Assembly (NCBI GenBank): GCA_028288365.1
Contig: JAQBNU010000109.1
Location: 1-64,000, forward strand
DNA from: Chitinophagaceae bacterium
GTDB lineage: Bacteria; Bacteroidota; Bacteroidia; Cytophagales; Cytophagaceae
Direction: 5' to 3'
DNA length: 64,000 bases
The notes under the pieces were generated by a model. The model had not been told where the DNA came from, made no database searches, and worked only from the letters and a program-made list of their open reading frames with translations. The number at the start of each line of letters is the position of its first letter. Position 1 is the stretch's first letter. The position numbers and the translations under genes are program-made. This document shows, piece by piece, positions 42,993-50,313 of the stretch.

Positions 42993-43286
42993 CTAGATAA
43001 TTTCTGCTGAAATACCTCTATCACAAATGGCTTGTCTCATCGGTGTCAATTCTTCAAACGACCCCGCCTTCACTGCGCATTTGCCTTTGTAGTGTACAAT
43101 CAATGTACACTGCTCTGCTTGCTCAGGGCTGTGACGACACACTTTAATGAGGGTATCAATCACGTGGTCAAAGGTGTTCACCTCATCGTTATACACTACC
43201 AAATCTCTCTTTTCTTCTTCCTGTGGTTGTTCAAGTACGGCAACTTCTTCTTCTTGCCAAGTCAAAGGTTTTGAGTTAAAGTACAT
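42993..43286 (-). CDS. clpS: ATP-dependent Clp protease adaptor ClpS
   Basis: A 97-residue adaptor that delivers N-end-rule substrates to ClpA/ClpC. The core motif 'DLVVYNDEVNTFDHVIDTL' (substrate-binding Asp-Glu/Asn pocket) and 'CTLIVHYKGKCAVKAGSFEEL' are conserved, and the N-terminal tail is acidic and flexible as usual. Co-transcribed with recR. Divergent from the symporter gene, sharing a 58-base promoter region. Confidence 0.94.
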   Translation of the reverse strand: MYFNSKPLTWQEEEVAVLEQPQEEEKRDLVVYNDEVNTFDHVIDTLIKVCRHSPEQAEQCTLIVHYKGKCAVKAGSFEELTPMRQAICDRGISAEII

Positions 43287-43344
43287 AGGCGTTATTTATA
43301 ACTATGAAGTGGTTAGTAAAATTAGTAAAAATTAATGATTTTTG

Positions 43345-44826
43345 ATGAAAATAACAACACTTATGTCTTTATCATTGATTGCAACAGTAATAGGACTCTA
43401 TTTTTCTGCCCTGCTATTAATCTCCTGGTATACGTCTAAAAATGCCGATTCTGAGTCATTTTTCACCGGAAAAAAAGAATCTCCCTGGTTTTTAGTTGCC
43501 TTTGGAATGATCGGCACTTCTCTTTCCGGATTAACCTTTATTTCTGTGCCCGGAGCAGTGGGCGTAACAGGCTTTGCTTATTATCAAATTATACTAGGAC
43601 ATATGATCGGTTATGTCATTATAGCCACCGTATTGATGCCCCTTTATTATAAACTCAATCTCGTTTCTATTTATACCTACCTCGATCAACGTTTGGGAAG
43701 GTGGTCTTATAAAACAGGCGCCAGTTTTTTTCTACTCTCACGTACCATTGGCTCTGCCCTCCGTCTTTACATGGCTTCAGCAGTATTGCAAATTTTTGTA
43801 TTTGATGCATTGGGTATTCCTTTCATTGTAACAGTTGCCATTACCATTTTATTAATCTGGATCTACACGTTTAAAGGCGGTATTAAAACCATTGTATGGA
43901 CAGATAGCTTTCAAACATTTTTTCTGATTGCTGCTTTAGTCATCAGTATTGTGTCAATGCGTACTCACCTTAACACAACATTGCCTGATTTGGCCAATCA
44001 GGTATGGAAGAGTTCGTATTCAAACATGTTTCATTTTGAAGACTTCATGGCCGATAACTTTTTCTGGAAGCAACTTCTTGCCGGTGCTTTGCTGGCACTT
44101 GTAATGACGGGGCTTGATCAGGACCTGATGCAGAAAAACTTATCTTGTAAAAACATTGGCGACGCACAAAAAAACATGTTTTGGTTTTCTATCGTGTTGT
44201 TAATAGTAAATCTTTTATTCCTCACACTCGGAGCTTTACTCTACATTTATGCTGATACAAAAGGCATTGCTATACCCGAACGAAGAGATTTCTTATTCCC
44301 AATGCTTGCGTTGAACGAGTTTGGAAGTGTAGCCGGTATTTTCTTTTTACTAGGGATTATCGCTTCTTCTTATGCCAGTTCAGATTCAGCATTGACTGCG
44401 TTGACCACTTCTTTCTGCATAGATTTTCTGCACATCGGACAATACGACGAAGCCACTTCTAAAAAATACAGAACATGGGTTCATATCGGATTTTCCGTTC
44501 TGTTTCTTTTCATCATTGTCATCTTCAACTGGCTCGACAACAGTACTGTCATCTATGCTGTATTCAAAGCAGCAGTATATACATACGGTCCTTTGCTTGG
44601 CCTATTCTTTTTTGGAATTCTTACGAAAAGAAACATACAGGACAAATGGACTCCATTTATGGCAGTAGGAGCTCCTGTCTTTACCTATTTTATCAGTGAA
44701 GCCATTACTTCCTGGACAGGCTATCATTTCAGTTATGAACTACTTCTTGTCAATGGCGGGTTGATGTTTGCAGGCTTGTGGATCAGTGGATATTTTGTTC
44801 CACAAAAAAATATGCCTTTACAATAA
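43345..44826 (+). CDS. Sodium:solute symporter (SSS family)
   Basis: A 493-residue membrane protein with about 13 transmembrane helices. The family signature is near the N-terminus: 'SWYTSKNADSESFFTGKKESPWFLVAFGMIGTSLSGLTFISVPG'. A further conserved part is 'GIIASSYASSDSALTALTTSFCIDFL'. It imports a small solute (for instance a sugar, amino acid, or nucleoside) with Na+; the substrate cannot be named. The ATG at 43345 is preferred to the preceding TTG at 43342. Its last 9 bases overlap the convergent gene's end. Confidence 0.92.
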   Translation: MKITTLMSLSLIATVIGLYFSALLLISWYTSKNADSESFFTGKKESPWFLVAFGMIGTSLSGLTFISVPGAVGVTGFAYYQIILGHMIGYVIIATVLMPLYYKLNLVSIYTYLDQRLGRWSYKTGASFFLLSRTIGSALRLYMASAVLQIFVFDALGIPFIVTVAITILLIWIYTFKGGIKTIVWTDSFQTFFLIAALVISIVSMRTHLNTTLPDLANQVWKSSYSNMFHFEDFMADNFFWKQLLAGALLALVMTGLDQDLMQKNLSCKNIGDAQKNMFWFSIVLLIVNLLFLTLGALLYIYADTKGIAIPERRDFLFPMLALNEFGSVAGIFFLLGIIASSYASSDSALTALTTSFCIDFLHIGQYDEATSKKYRTWVHIGFSVLFLFIIVIFNWLDNSTVIYAVFKAAVYTYGPLLGLFFFGILTKRNIQDKWTPFMAVGAPVFTYFISEAITSWTGYHFSYELLLVNGGLMFAGLWISGYFVPQKNMPLQ

Positions 44827-45147
44827 TTCTATAGAAGGATCCCAAAATACTTTTTCAAAATGCTGCACCTGATCATTTTTAATAATCAGTCCTTCTTTTT
44901 CCAATAACTCCTGCATTCGTGTAGGCGTTTGGAAATGCATTTTACCGGTCAACAATCCATTGCGATTCAACACTCGATGTGCTGGCACTTTTTTAAATTC
45001 ATGTACCGAATTCATTGCCCAACCTACCATACGGGCACCTGACTTTAATCCGAGATAAGCAGCAATAGCACCATAACTGGTTATCCTTCCTTTAGGAATA
45101 AGTTTAACCACTTCATATACGTCATTGAAATCGAATTTGCTTTTCAC
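44818..45147 (-). CDS. Alkyltransferase-like (ATL) protein of the MGMT family
   Basis: A 109-residue protein with the MGMT DNA-binding domain: 'VYEVVKLIPKGRITSYGAIAAYLG' and 'RMVGWAMNSVHEFKKVPAHRVLNRNGLLTG'. In active O6-alkylguanine transferases the motif is PCHR; here it is PAHR, with Ala56 in place of the acceptor Cys. It therefore belongs to the ATL group, which bind O6-alkylguanine and flag it for nucleotide excision repair without removing the alkyl group. It is the last intact core gene before the accessory island. Confidence 0.92.
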   Translation of the reverse strand: MKSKFDFNDVYEVVKLIPKGRITSYGAIAAYLGLKSGARMVGWAMNSVHEFKKVPAHRVLNRNGLLTGKMHFQTPTRMQELLEKEGLIIKNDQVQHFEKVFWDPSIELL

Positions 45148-45201
45148 TGTATCGAACTAACACTACTAGCAATACAAAAATTACTTGCTTATAAAAAAGA
45201 A

Positions 45202-45260
45202 AAGTGTGAGTCGGAGTGCGAGAAAAGACTCACATTTCAAACTCACACTTACGAAGCAGG
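45202..45260 (-). terminator. Terminator of the truncated histidine kinase gene
   Basis: The 10-bp stem AAGTGTGAGT (45202-45211) / ACTCACACTT (45241-45250), plus an internal GACTCACA repeat. On the minus strand it is followed by TTCTTTTTTAT. Oriented to end the kinase fragment's transcript. The remaining bases between 45148 and 45355 show nothing else. Confidence 0.75.
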
Positions 45261-45355
45261 CCGAAGTATTCAAAAGTCGAACTTTTTGCAATATGATTTA
45301 TTGATAATCAATGAACTGTATCGGGGCATCATCCTATAAGCTGATATAAAGATCA

Positions 45356-45520
45356 TTACAGTGCAGGAATGTAAATATCAAACTGCGAACCCCTATTTAA
45401 CTTTCCGTTGGCGATGATCATACCTTTATGATTTTCGACAATTCGCTTGCAGATGGCAAGTCCAATACCCGTCCCATTATACTTGCTTTGTCCGTGTCTC
45501 TGTTCTGAAACACCTAGAAA
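45356..45520 (-). pseudogene. C-terminal remnant of a sensor histidine kinase
   Basis: Minus-strand frame ending in TAA at 45356-45358 translates to 54 residues containing 'GTGIGLAICKRIVENHKG' and 'GSQFDIYIPAL', the G2-box and last strands of a histidine-kinase ATPase domain. Everything upstream (dimerisation, N and G1 boxes) is missing and replaced by the metallopeptidase gene of the accessory island. The copy is therefore truncated and non-functional. It marks the junction between core chromosome and island; its own terminator is preserved downstream. Confidence 0.85.
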
Positions 45521-45521
45521 A

Positions 45522-46358
45522 TCAATACCAGATAACTGTTAAAACCATATTATATCTTTTTGCATAAATACAATATTCTTTAATGCCGAATGTATTTGGT
45601 TCGTGAGAAATATAATTAAACCAATCTTCGGCATATAAATTCTGTGGGTCAATATACTCAATACCTTTTGCGTAAAACTCTGCAGTGGCCGATATTGATG
45701 GTATTGATCTGCTTAAAGACTTAATATATTTAAACTCAAAGTCATCGCTCTCCCATTTCCATGCTATTTTATTTCCTTTGGAACAGATCACCATTACTGG
45801 AACATTTTCAATGAAAGTATACCGAAGTAAGAATGCTGATGCGCTTACTTGATACCTATCCATTAACTCCTTTATTAATTGGGGTGAAAATTTCTTTCCC
45901 AAACAGTCTGCCCTAAAACGATCTTCAGGCATAAGTAAGCAGCTAGCAAAATAGTCAGCTTCAAGCTCGACAATATTCTCCGATTGAAAATTAGTAAAGG
46001 ACTGATGAGAAGGGGCTAGTCCTAATTCTAATGCTTGACGATGCTCATTAATAAAATAATGGCCCAGCTCATGAGCGAATGTAAATCTGGAACGTGGGCT
46101 GTTGGAAGGAGCTTTATCGACATTCAAATAGATGTGAAATCCTCCATTACTATGCTCTAGCATCCCATCAAAATAATCTTCATAATTACCATAGTTATAA
46201 GAAATGCCAATAATATCAGCAATTCTTTCTGGAAGTATTGGTAATTGAGGATTATAAAGATCAGCAATATAACTAGCTAAAGCAGATAGAACTCGTTTTC
46301 GCTGTATACTAATTTTATTTTGCTCAATGTTATTTTTTCTCTGTTCCCTTCCTATCAT
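45522..46358 (-). CDS. ImmA/IrrE-like zinc metallopeptidase
   Basis: 278 residues. The metallopeptidase motif HELGH is at residues 96-100 within 'RFTFAHELGHYFINEHRQ', and the third ligand region 'IVELEADYFASCLLMPEDRF' follows, the standard ImmA/IrrE/DUF955 arrangement. A basic N-terminal helix precedes it, and a C-terminal ~90-residue sensor-like part follows. ImmA-type peptidases cleave a partner repressor in response to DNA damage. Its start overlaps the upstream 115-residue gene by 29 bases, and that gene overlaps the sigma factor gene by 4 bases, so the three form one operon. The gene ends right at the kinase remnant. Confidence 0.9.
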   Translation of the reverse strand: MIGREQRKNNIEQNKISIQRKRVLSALASYIADLYNPQLPILPERIADIIGISYNYGNYEDYFDGMLEHSNGGFHIYLNVDKAPSNSPRSRFTFAHELGHYFINEHRQALELGLAPSHQSFTNFQSENIVELEADYFASCLLMPEDRFRADCLGKKFSPQLIKELMDRYQVSASAFLLRYTFIENVPVMVICSKGNKIAWKWESDDFEFKYIKSLSRSIPSISATAEFYAKGIEYIDPQNLYAEDWFNYISHEPNTFGIKEYCIYAKRYNMVLTVIWY

Positions 46359-46677
46359 CTGTCATTTTACGCTTTATAGCATCAGGGATTTTTTTGCCTT
46401 CTCTCGCGGCCTGAGCCAAATTTTCTTTGACAGAATCATCCACCTCATTATTAAATATCCACTCTTTTTCAATCCGTCCTTTAGCTAATAATTCTAAAGG
46501 ATCTGGCAAACTATTAGAAAAAAATTCTATTTCTGTTGCAAAGCGTGTATCAAAAGCCTTGATTTCATCATCTGTTTCAGGAAACATGTATCCTGAACAT
46601 TTTAATGACTTAATAAGTTTTTTTTCGAATTCTGATAGGTTGTCAGATTCGGCTGAGGTTGATTGCTTATCGATCAT
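46330..46677 (-). CDS. 115-residue protein between sigma factor and metallopeptidase
   Basis: A soluble, charged protein with no recognised family. A helical segment 'LSEFEKKLIKSLKCSGYMFPETDDEI' is followed by 'GRIEKEWIFNNEVDDSVKENLAQAAREGKKIPDAIKRKMTDDRK'. The basic C-terminal tail overlaps the metallopeptidase start codon, and its first codons overlap the sigma factor stop (46674-46677). From position alone it is a candidate anti-sigma factor or cleavage target of the peptidase. That role is inference. Confidence 0.8.
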   Translation of the reverse strand: MIDKQSTSAESDNLSEFEKKLIKSLKCSGYMFPETDDEIKAFDTRFATEIEFFSNSLPDPLELLAKGRIEKEWIFNNEVDDSVKENLAQAAREGKKIPDAIKRKMTDDRKGTEKK

Positions 46678-47348
46678 TTTACTGCCATTTTCGATTGTAA
46701 ATATAAAATCTGAGCTTTAACTTTTTTTAAAGCTCTGGTTTTTATTTGACGCCGGTTAGCATCAGTTACTCCAAAAACCTTGCATATACGATCTACTATA
46801 TCTGAAGGCATTTTACTTCCTTCTTCCATATATTGATAACACATTAACAAAATTCCTTTTTCTTTTTCATCCAAAATTTCCAAAGCCTGATTCAGAATGC
46901 TCATCTCCGCACATTCGCCTATTACAGATTCATCATCCTTTTGCTCGGATTCATAAATACCGATGTCATTAACAAGTATAAGCTGATTCAGTTTTATTTT
47001 TTTCAGTTCAGTTAGCATTTCATTTTTGGCAATACCAAATAACCACTTCCTTAAATTCAAGATCACTTCATCTTCGTCTTTTGACTCAGTAAAAAACTGT
47101 CCAGCATGATTAAAAGCTTTAATCATCGTATTATTAAATACAATTTCATCTAATCCATCATATATTCTATTGTGGTTACAAACGCTCAGACAAGCGGTTT
47201 TTAACTTTGCTGCAAGCCTTTCATAGAATACCCGAAAAGCAAGCTGCGCAATTTCAGATTCTTGAGGTTTTTTAGCCATAAAATCCATCAAAGAGAGCGT
47301 AGATTCTTTACGCATATCTTCAACGGGTAAAAATGACGATCCTTCCAT
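46674..47348 (-). CDS. ECF-like RNA polymerase sigma factor
   Basis: 224 residues from the Met at 47348; the frame stays open to 47399 but would then run through the inverted repeat. Region 2-like: 'FRVFYERLAAKLKTACL...DGLDEIVFNNTMIKAFNHAGQF...LRKWLFGIAKNEMLTELKKI'. Region 4-like helix-turn-helix: 'ALEILDEKEKGILLMCYQY...RICKVFGVTDANRRQIKTRALKKVKAQI'. The two blocks are joined by an acidic linker. The pattern is that of small sigma-70 family factors, though divergent. It is transcribed away from the CBASS operon, with which it shares an 86-base regulatory region holding a large palindrome. Confidence 0.8.
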   Translation of the reverse strand: MEGSSFLPVEDMRKESTLSLMDFMAKKPQESEIAQLAFRVFYERLAAKLKTACLSVCNHNRIYDGLDEIVFNNTMIKAFNHAGQFFTESKDEDEVILNLRKWLFGIAKNEMLTELKKIKLNQLILVNDIGIYESEQKDDESVIGECAEMSILNQALEILDEKEKGILLMCYQYMEEGSKMPSDIVDRICKVFGVTDANRRQIKTRALKKVKAQILYLQSKMAVK

Positions 47349-47362
47349 AGATCTTTTAGTTA

Positions 47363-47413
47363 GTATATAAAAATCTGTGACAAGATAAGTCTTTGTCACG
47401 GATCTTTATATAC
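47363..47413. promoter_or_regulatory. Near-perfect inverted repeat, shared divergent promoter/operator
   Basis: The left arm at 47363-47383 and the right arm at 47393-47413 are reverse complements at 19 of 21 positions, with a 9-base spacer. Each arm holds TATATAAA, then a GATC/AATC step, then GTGACAA (reading inward). It is centred between the sigma factor start (47348) and the first CBASS ORF (47435). Two symmetric copies of one recognition site would let the same factor drive or repress both directions. There is no other such structure in the island. Confidence 0.75.
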
Positions 47414-47434
47414 AATATAAAGGAAAACAAATTT

Positions 47435-47635
47435 ATGGCTATACTTTACATCATCAGTTTTATTTGCTTGGGAATCTACATATTCTTTGGCTTCCATCCA
47501 CTAAAGGAATGCCTGGCAGCATGTCAAGAAGCAGAAAAAATCTGTCAGGCGATAAGAGTTGAGTTAGTCCGTTGCGCAGCAACCCAATGGGCACAGGATT
47601 GGGCAGCATTTTATGGAGAACCTTATAATCAATAG
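47435..47635 (+). CDS. Small membrane protein, first gene of CBASS operon
   Basis: 66 residues from the ATG at 47435. One N-terminal transmembrane helix (MAILYIISFICLGIYIFFGF) precedes a short Cys-containing helical tail with cysteines at the 'KECLAACQEAEKICQ' and 'LVRCAAT' positions. It ends 1 base before the patatin gene ATG at 47637, so the two are translationally coupled. No family was recognised. It may be a signalling or anchor component of the system, or a short leader ORF. Confidence 0.6.
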   Translation: MAILYIISFICLGIYIFFGFHPLKECLAACQEAEKICQAIRVELVRCAATQWAQDWAAFYGEPYNQ

Positions 47636-47636
47636 T

Positions 47637-48656
47637 ATGGAGGACACAAAGAAATTTAGAATACTATCAATTGATGGTGGAGGTATCCGTGGACTCATAC
47701 CGGCCAAAGTACTAATGGAGCTAGAGCACGAACTTGAAAAAACGGATCCGGACAAAAAGCTTTACGAACATTTTGACTTGATCTGCGGCACATCCACCGG
47801 TGCTATTCTAGCTATCGCGATAGCTTTGGGTATACCTGCAAGCGATCTCGTCGATTTTTATAAAATCAATGCGAAGATGATTTTTCCAAAGTGGTATCTC
47901 TCTGTAGTACCAACCAAAGCTCGAGCATTTGTTACTTCGATCTATAGTAATAAAGCCCTACGAAGCAAATTGGAAGAAGTCTATAAATCAGCAAACGGTG
48001 GTAGGACTCCTCTTTTGCTGGATTTGAAAACAAAAATATGCGTTCCATCTTTCAATGGTAACGATGGTCAAATTAATGTGTTTAAAACACGCCATCATGC
48101 AGATTACATAAGAGATTATAAGTTGCCCGCACATGATGTTGCACTCTCCAGTGCATCTGCTCCAGTCTACTTCCCTCCCCATTCATTCAGCTTCTCAAAT
48201 GAGCATGGTAGCGGTAAAAATATAAACATGATTGATGGTGGAATCTTTGCTAATAACCCTTCCCTAATTGGTATTTTGGAAGCGACAGAGAAACTCGGAC
48301 ATAAGTTTTCAGAAATCAGCCTGCTCTCGATTGGTACTGGTAAAGGTAAACATGTTATTAAAACCGGTTGGAAACCTAAAGATATGTGGTATTGGTTGTT
48401 TCCAAAACCTAGGTTACTTGATATTGTACTGGACAGTCAAGCGCAAATAACAGAGCAGTACATCAATTTTTTAAAAAGGCTTTGCGAGAAAACAAACGAT
48501 CCTTTTAATTATTTGCGCATTCAATACGATATGGGTGATGCTACGATAGACTTAAACTCTTCCAGCAAAAAAGATCTTGAACGGCTGGAGGCTATTGGCG
48601 ATGAGTTAACCAAAAACAACCTTTTAAACATAATCAATTTTCTAAAAATAAAATAA
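47637..48656 (+). CDS. Patatin-like phospholipase, CBASS effector (CapV-like)
   Basis: 339 residues from the ATG at 47637; an in-frame ATG at 47613 overlaps the upstream ORF. Oxyanion loop DGGGIRG at residues 13-19, nucleophile elbow G51-T-S53-T-G55, catalytic Asp at 200 in 'IDGGIFANN'. All active-site parts are intact. In CBASS, CapV-type phospholipases are switched on by cyclic dinucleotides and degrade the host membrane to abort infection. The CD-NTase gene starts 1 base after its stop. Regulation is probably from the shared palindrome upstream. Confidence 0.93.
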   Translation: MEDTKKFRILSIDGGGIRGLIPAKVLMELEHELEKTDPDKKLYEHFDLICGTSTGAILAIAIALGIPASDLVDFYKINAKMIFPKWYLSVVPTKARAFVTSIYSNKALRSKLEEVYKSANGGRTPLLLDLKTKICVPSFNGNDGQINVFKTRHHADYIRDYKLPAHDVALSSASAPVYFPPHSFSFSNEHGSGKNINMIDGGIFANNPSLIGILEATEKLGHKFSEISLLSIGTGKGKHVIKTGWKPKDMWYWLFPKPRLLDIVLDSQAQITEQYINFLKRLCEKTNDPFNYLRIQYDMGDATIDLNSSSKKDLERLEAIGDELTKNNLLNIINFLKIK

Positions 48657-48657
48657 T

Positions 48658-49605
48658 ATGGCAAACTGTAACGATTTATTCTCTGGCTATCACGGAGAAA
48701 TTTGCATTGGTAAAACAAAAAGAGATCGCATGATCGGATCGAAAGAGGCTTTGAGAAAGCGTATTCGGAAATGGTTTAAGGATAATCACCCTGATTATGA
48801 TCCTAAGTTTTTTATCCAAGGATCTCATAAAATGAAGTCTGGAATACGTACGAAGGATGACATCTGCGACTTGGATGATGGTGTTTACTTCTTCAGAGAA
48901 CCTGATGTAACATCAACAACCCTCCAAGGTTGGGTTTGGGAAGCAGTGAATGGTTACACGGAAACGGCACCTAGCCACCGCCAAAAATGTATTCGTTCGA
49001 TGTTCGCAGGTGATTACGAGATTGATCATCCAGTATATTATAAAATAGATGGACAGGATTACCGCCTAGCAATAAAAAATGACGGCTACCAGGACAGTGA
49101 TCCGAAAGCAATGGTAGAGTGGTTTGATAATCAAAAAGACAAAAACGGTAAGTTGATCAGACAGGTCATGTATCTAAAGAGTTGGTGTGACCAACATCCG
49201 AACAAAATGCCAAGCGGTCTCGCTATGACTATACTTGCATCAAACGCGAAAGATAAAATTGCAATGAATGATCGGGACGATATAACTTTTAGAGACCTTC
49301 TTAAAGAAATCCAAAAAGCATTAAATCTAAAATTTGAATGCGTTGTGCCAGCTATACCCAATGATGACTTATTCGCTGATTACGATGAAAACCGCAAGAA
49401 GAATTTTATGACCGCATTGAACGATTTGATTACTGATGCCGACGAAGCGTTGAAAAACGAAAACCAATTAGCGTCGAGCAAATTGTGGAAGAGACATCTG
49501 GGGGATCGATTCCCTGAAGGGAAAGATGAAAAACAAAACAACAGTTATACTTCAGCAGTTGTTTCGGCCGGAGCATCCACTTCCAAACCTTGGGCTTGTG
49601 AATAA
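48658..49605 (+). CDS. CBASS cyclic dinucleotide synthase (DncV-like CD-NTase)
   Basis: 315 residues. The nucleotidyltransferase core has G55-S56, the metal aspartates D71-x-D73 in 'CDLDDGVYFF' and a third Asp at 123 in 'DYEIDHPVYY', all as in DncV. The central region 'QVMYLKSWCDQHPNKMPSGLAMTIL' is typical of the family's helical half. It should make a cyclic dinucleotide (clade A enzymes often make cGAMP), but the base choice cannot be read. The C-terminus ends 'STSKPWACE', differing from the small residue usually at the tail that E2-type enzymes act on. The E2-like gene overlaps its 3' end. Confidence 0.93.
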   Translation: MANCNDLFSGYHGEICIGKTKRDRMIGSKEALRKRIRKWFKDNHPDYDPKFFIQGSHKMKSGIRTKDDICDLDDGVYFFREPDVTSTTLQGWVWEAVNGYTETAPSHRQKCIRSMFAGDYEIDHPVYYKIDGQDYRLAIKNDGYQDSDPKAMVEWFDNQKDKNGKLIRQVMYLKSWCDQHPNKMPSGLAMTILASNAKDKIAMNDRDDITFRDLLKEIQKALNLKFECVVPAIPNDDLFADYDENRKKNFMTALNDLITDADEALKNENQLASSKLWKRHLGDRFPEGKDEKQNNSYTSAVVSAGASTSKPWACE

Positions 49606-50245
49606 TTCCTACCAACTCTTCAAGCAAGAAGCGGAGTATATAAAGGAACAATTAGATGACTTTCTTTATGTCCCCGAAGCGCATGGGATACCTGAAATTA
49701 CAGGTACTTTGATTCTCACAGATGATAAGAGTGTACAGATCGATGCTTACAAAATAAGAATCGTGTGTACACCAGATTATCCAATGAGTTTCCCTTATAT
49801 CTATGAATGTAGTGGACGCATACCTGTAAACATTGACTGGCATGTTTATAATGACGGACACGCATGCATCTGCTCATTACCAGACGAAATGCTTGCTTGC
49901 AATGATGGAATTACGCTAGGTACTTTCATTGACATCTGGGTTAAACCTTATTTTTTTAATCAAAAACATAGAGAGCTGCATGGCTTCTTTTTACATGAAC
50001 GCTCACATGGAACATTAGGCAACATTGAATTCTTTACAGAAGTTTTTAAGACAAAGGATATTCGAATAATTATACATATGCTGTCATATATCAAATCCAA
50101 TGCTGAACCAAACAGAGTTAATGAATGTTTTTGCGGCAGCAGATTAAAATATAGGCATTGTCATCGGGATGTTTTTAGAAAGTTCAAAAAACTTCCTGAT
50201 GAACACATACAGCGATTCATTAATTTCCTTAACTCAAACACTTAA
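49526..50245 (+). CDS. E2-like CBASS protein with C-terminal SEC-C zinc motif
   Basis: 239 residues from the ATG at 49526, overlapping the CD-NTase by 80 bases. A GTG at 49598 would give 215 residues and an 8-base overlap, which fits the tight spacing of the operon; either start is possible. The UBC-like core has 'CTPDYPMSFPYIYECSGRIP' and the active-site region 'WHVYNDGHACICSLP' with a Cys in the E2 catalytic position. No E1/JAB part is present, so this is a short type II CBASS arrangement. The C-terminal ~30 residues hold 'CFCGSRLKYRHCHR', a SEC-C zinc motif not expected in short-CBASS E2 proteins. Confidence 0.88.
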   Translation: MKNKTTVILQQLFRPEHPLPNLGLVNNSYQLFKQEAEYIKEQLDDFLYVPEAHGIPEITGTLILTDDKSVQIDAYKIRIVCTPDYPMSFPYIYECSGRIPVNIDWHVYNDGHACICSLPDEMLACNDGITLGTFIDIWVKPYFFNQKHRELHGFFLHERSHGTLGNIEFFTEVFKTKDIRIIIHMLSYIKSNAEPNRVNECFCGSRLKYRHCHRDVFRKFKKLPDEHIQRFINFLNSNT

Positions 50246-50313
50246 CTACTATCAATCACAGAGCTATACGATACATAAAGAGTTGAATAAATACTTCTTC
50301 GACCGAAGGCCTG

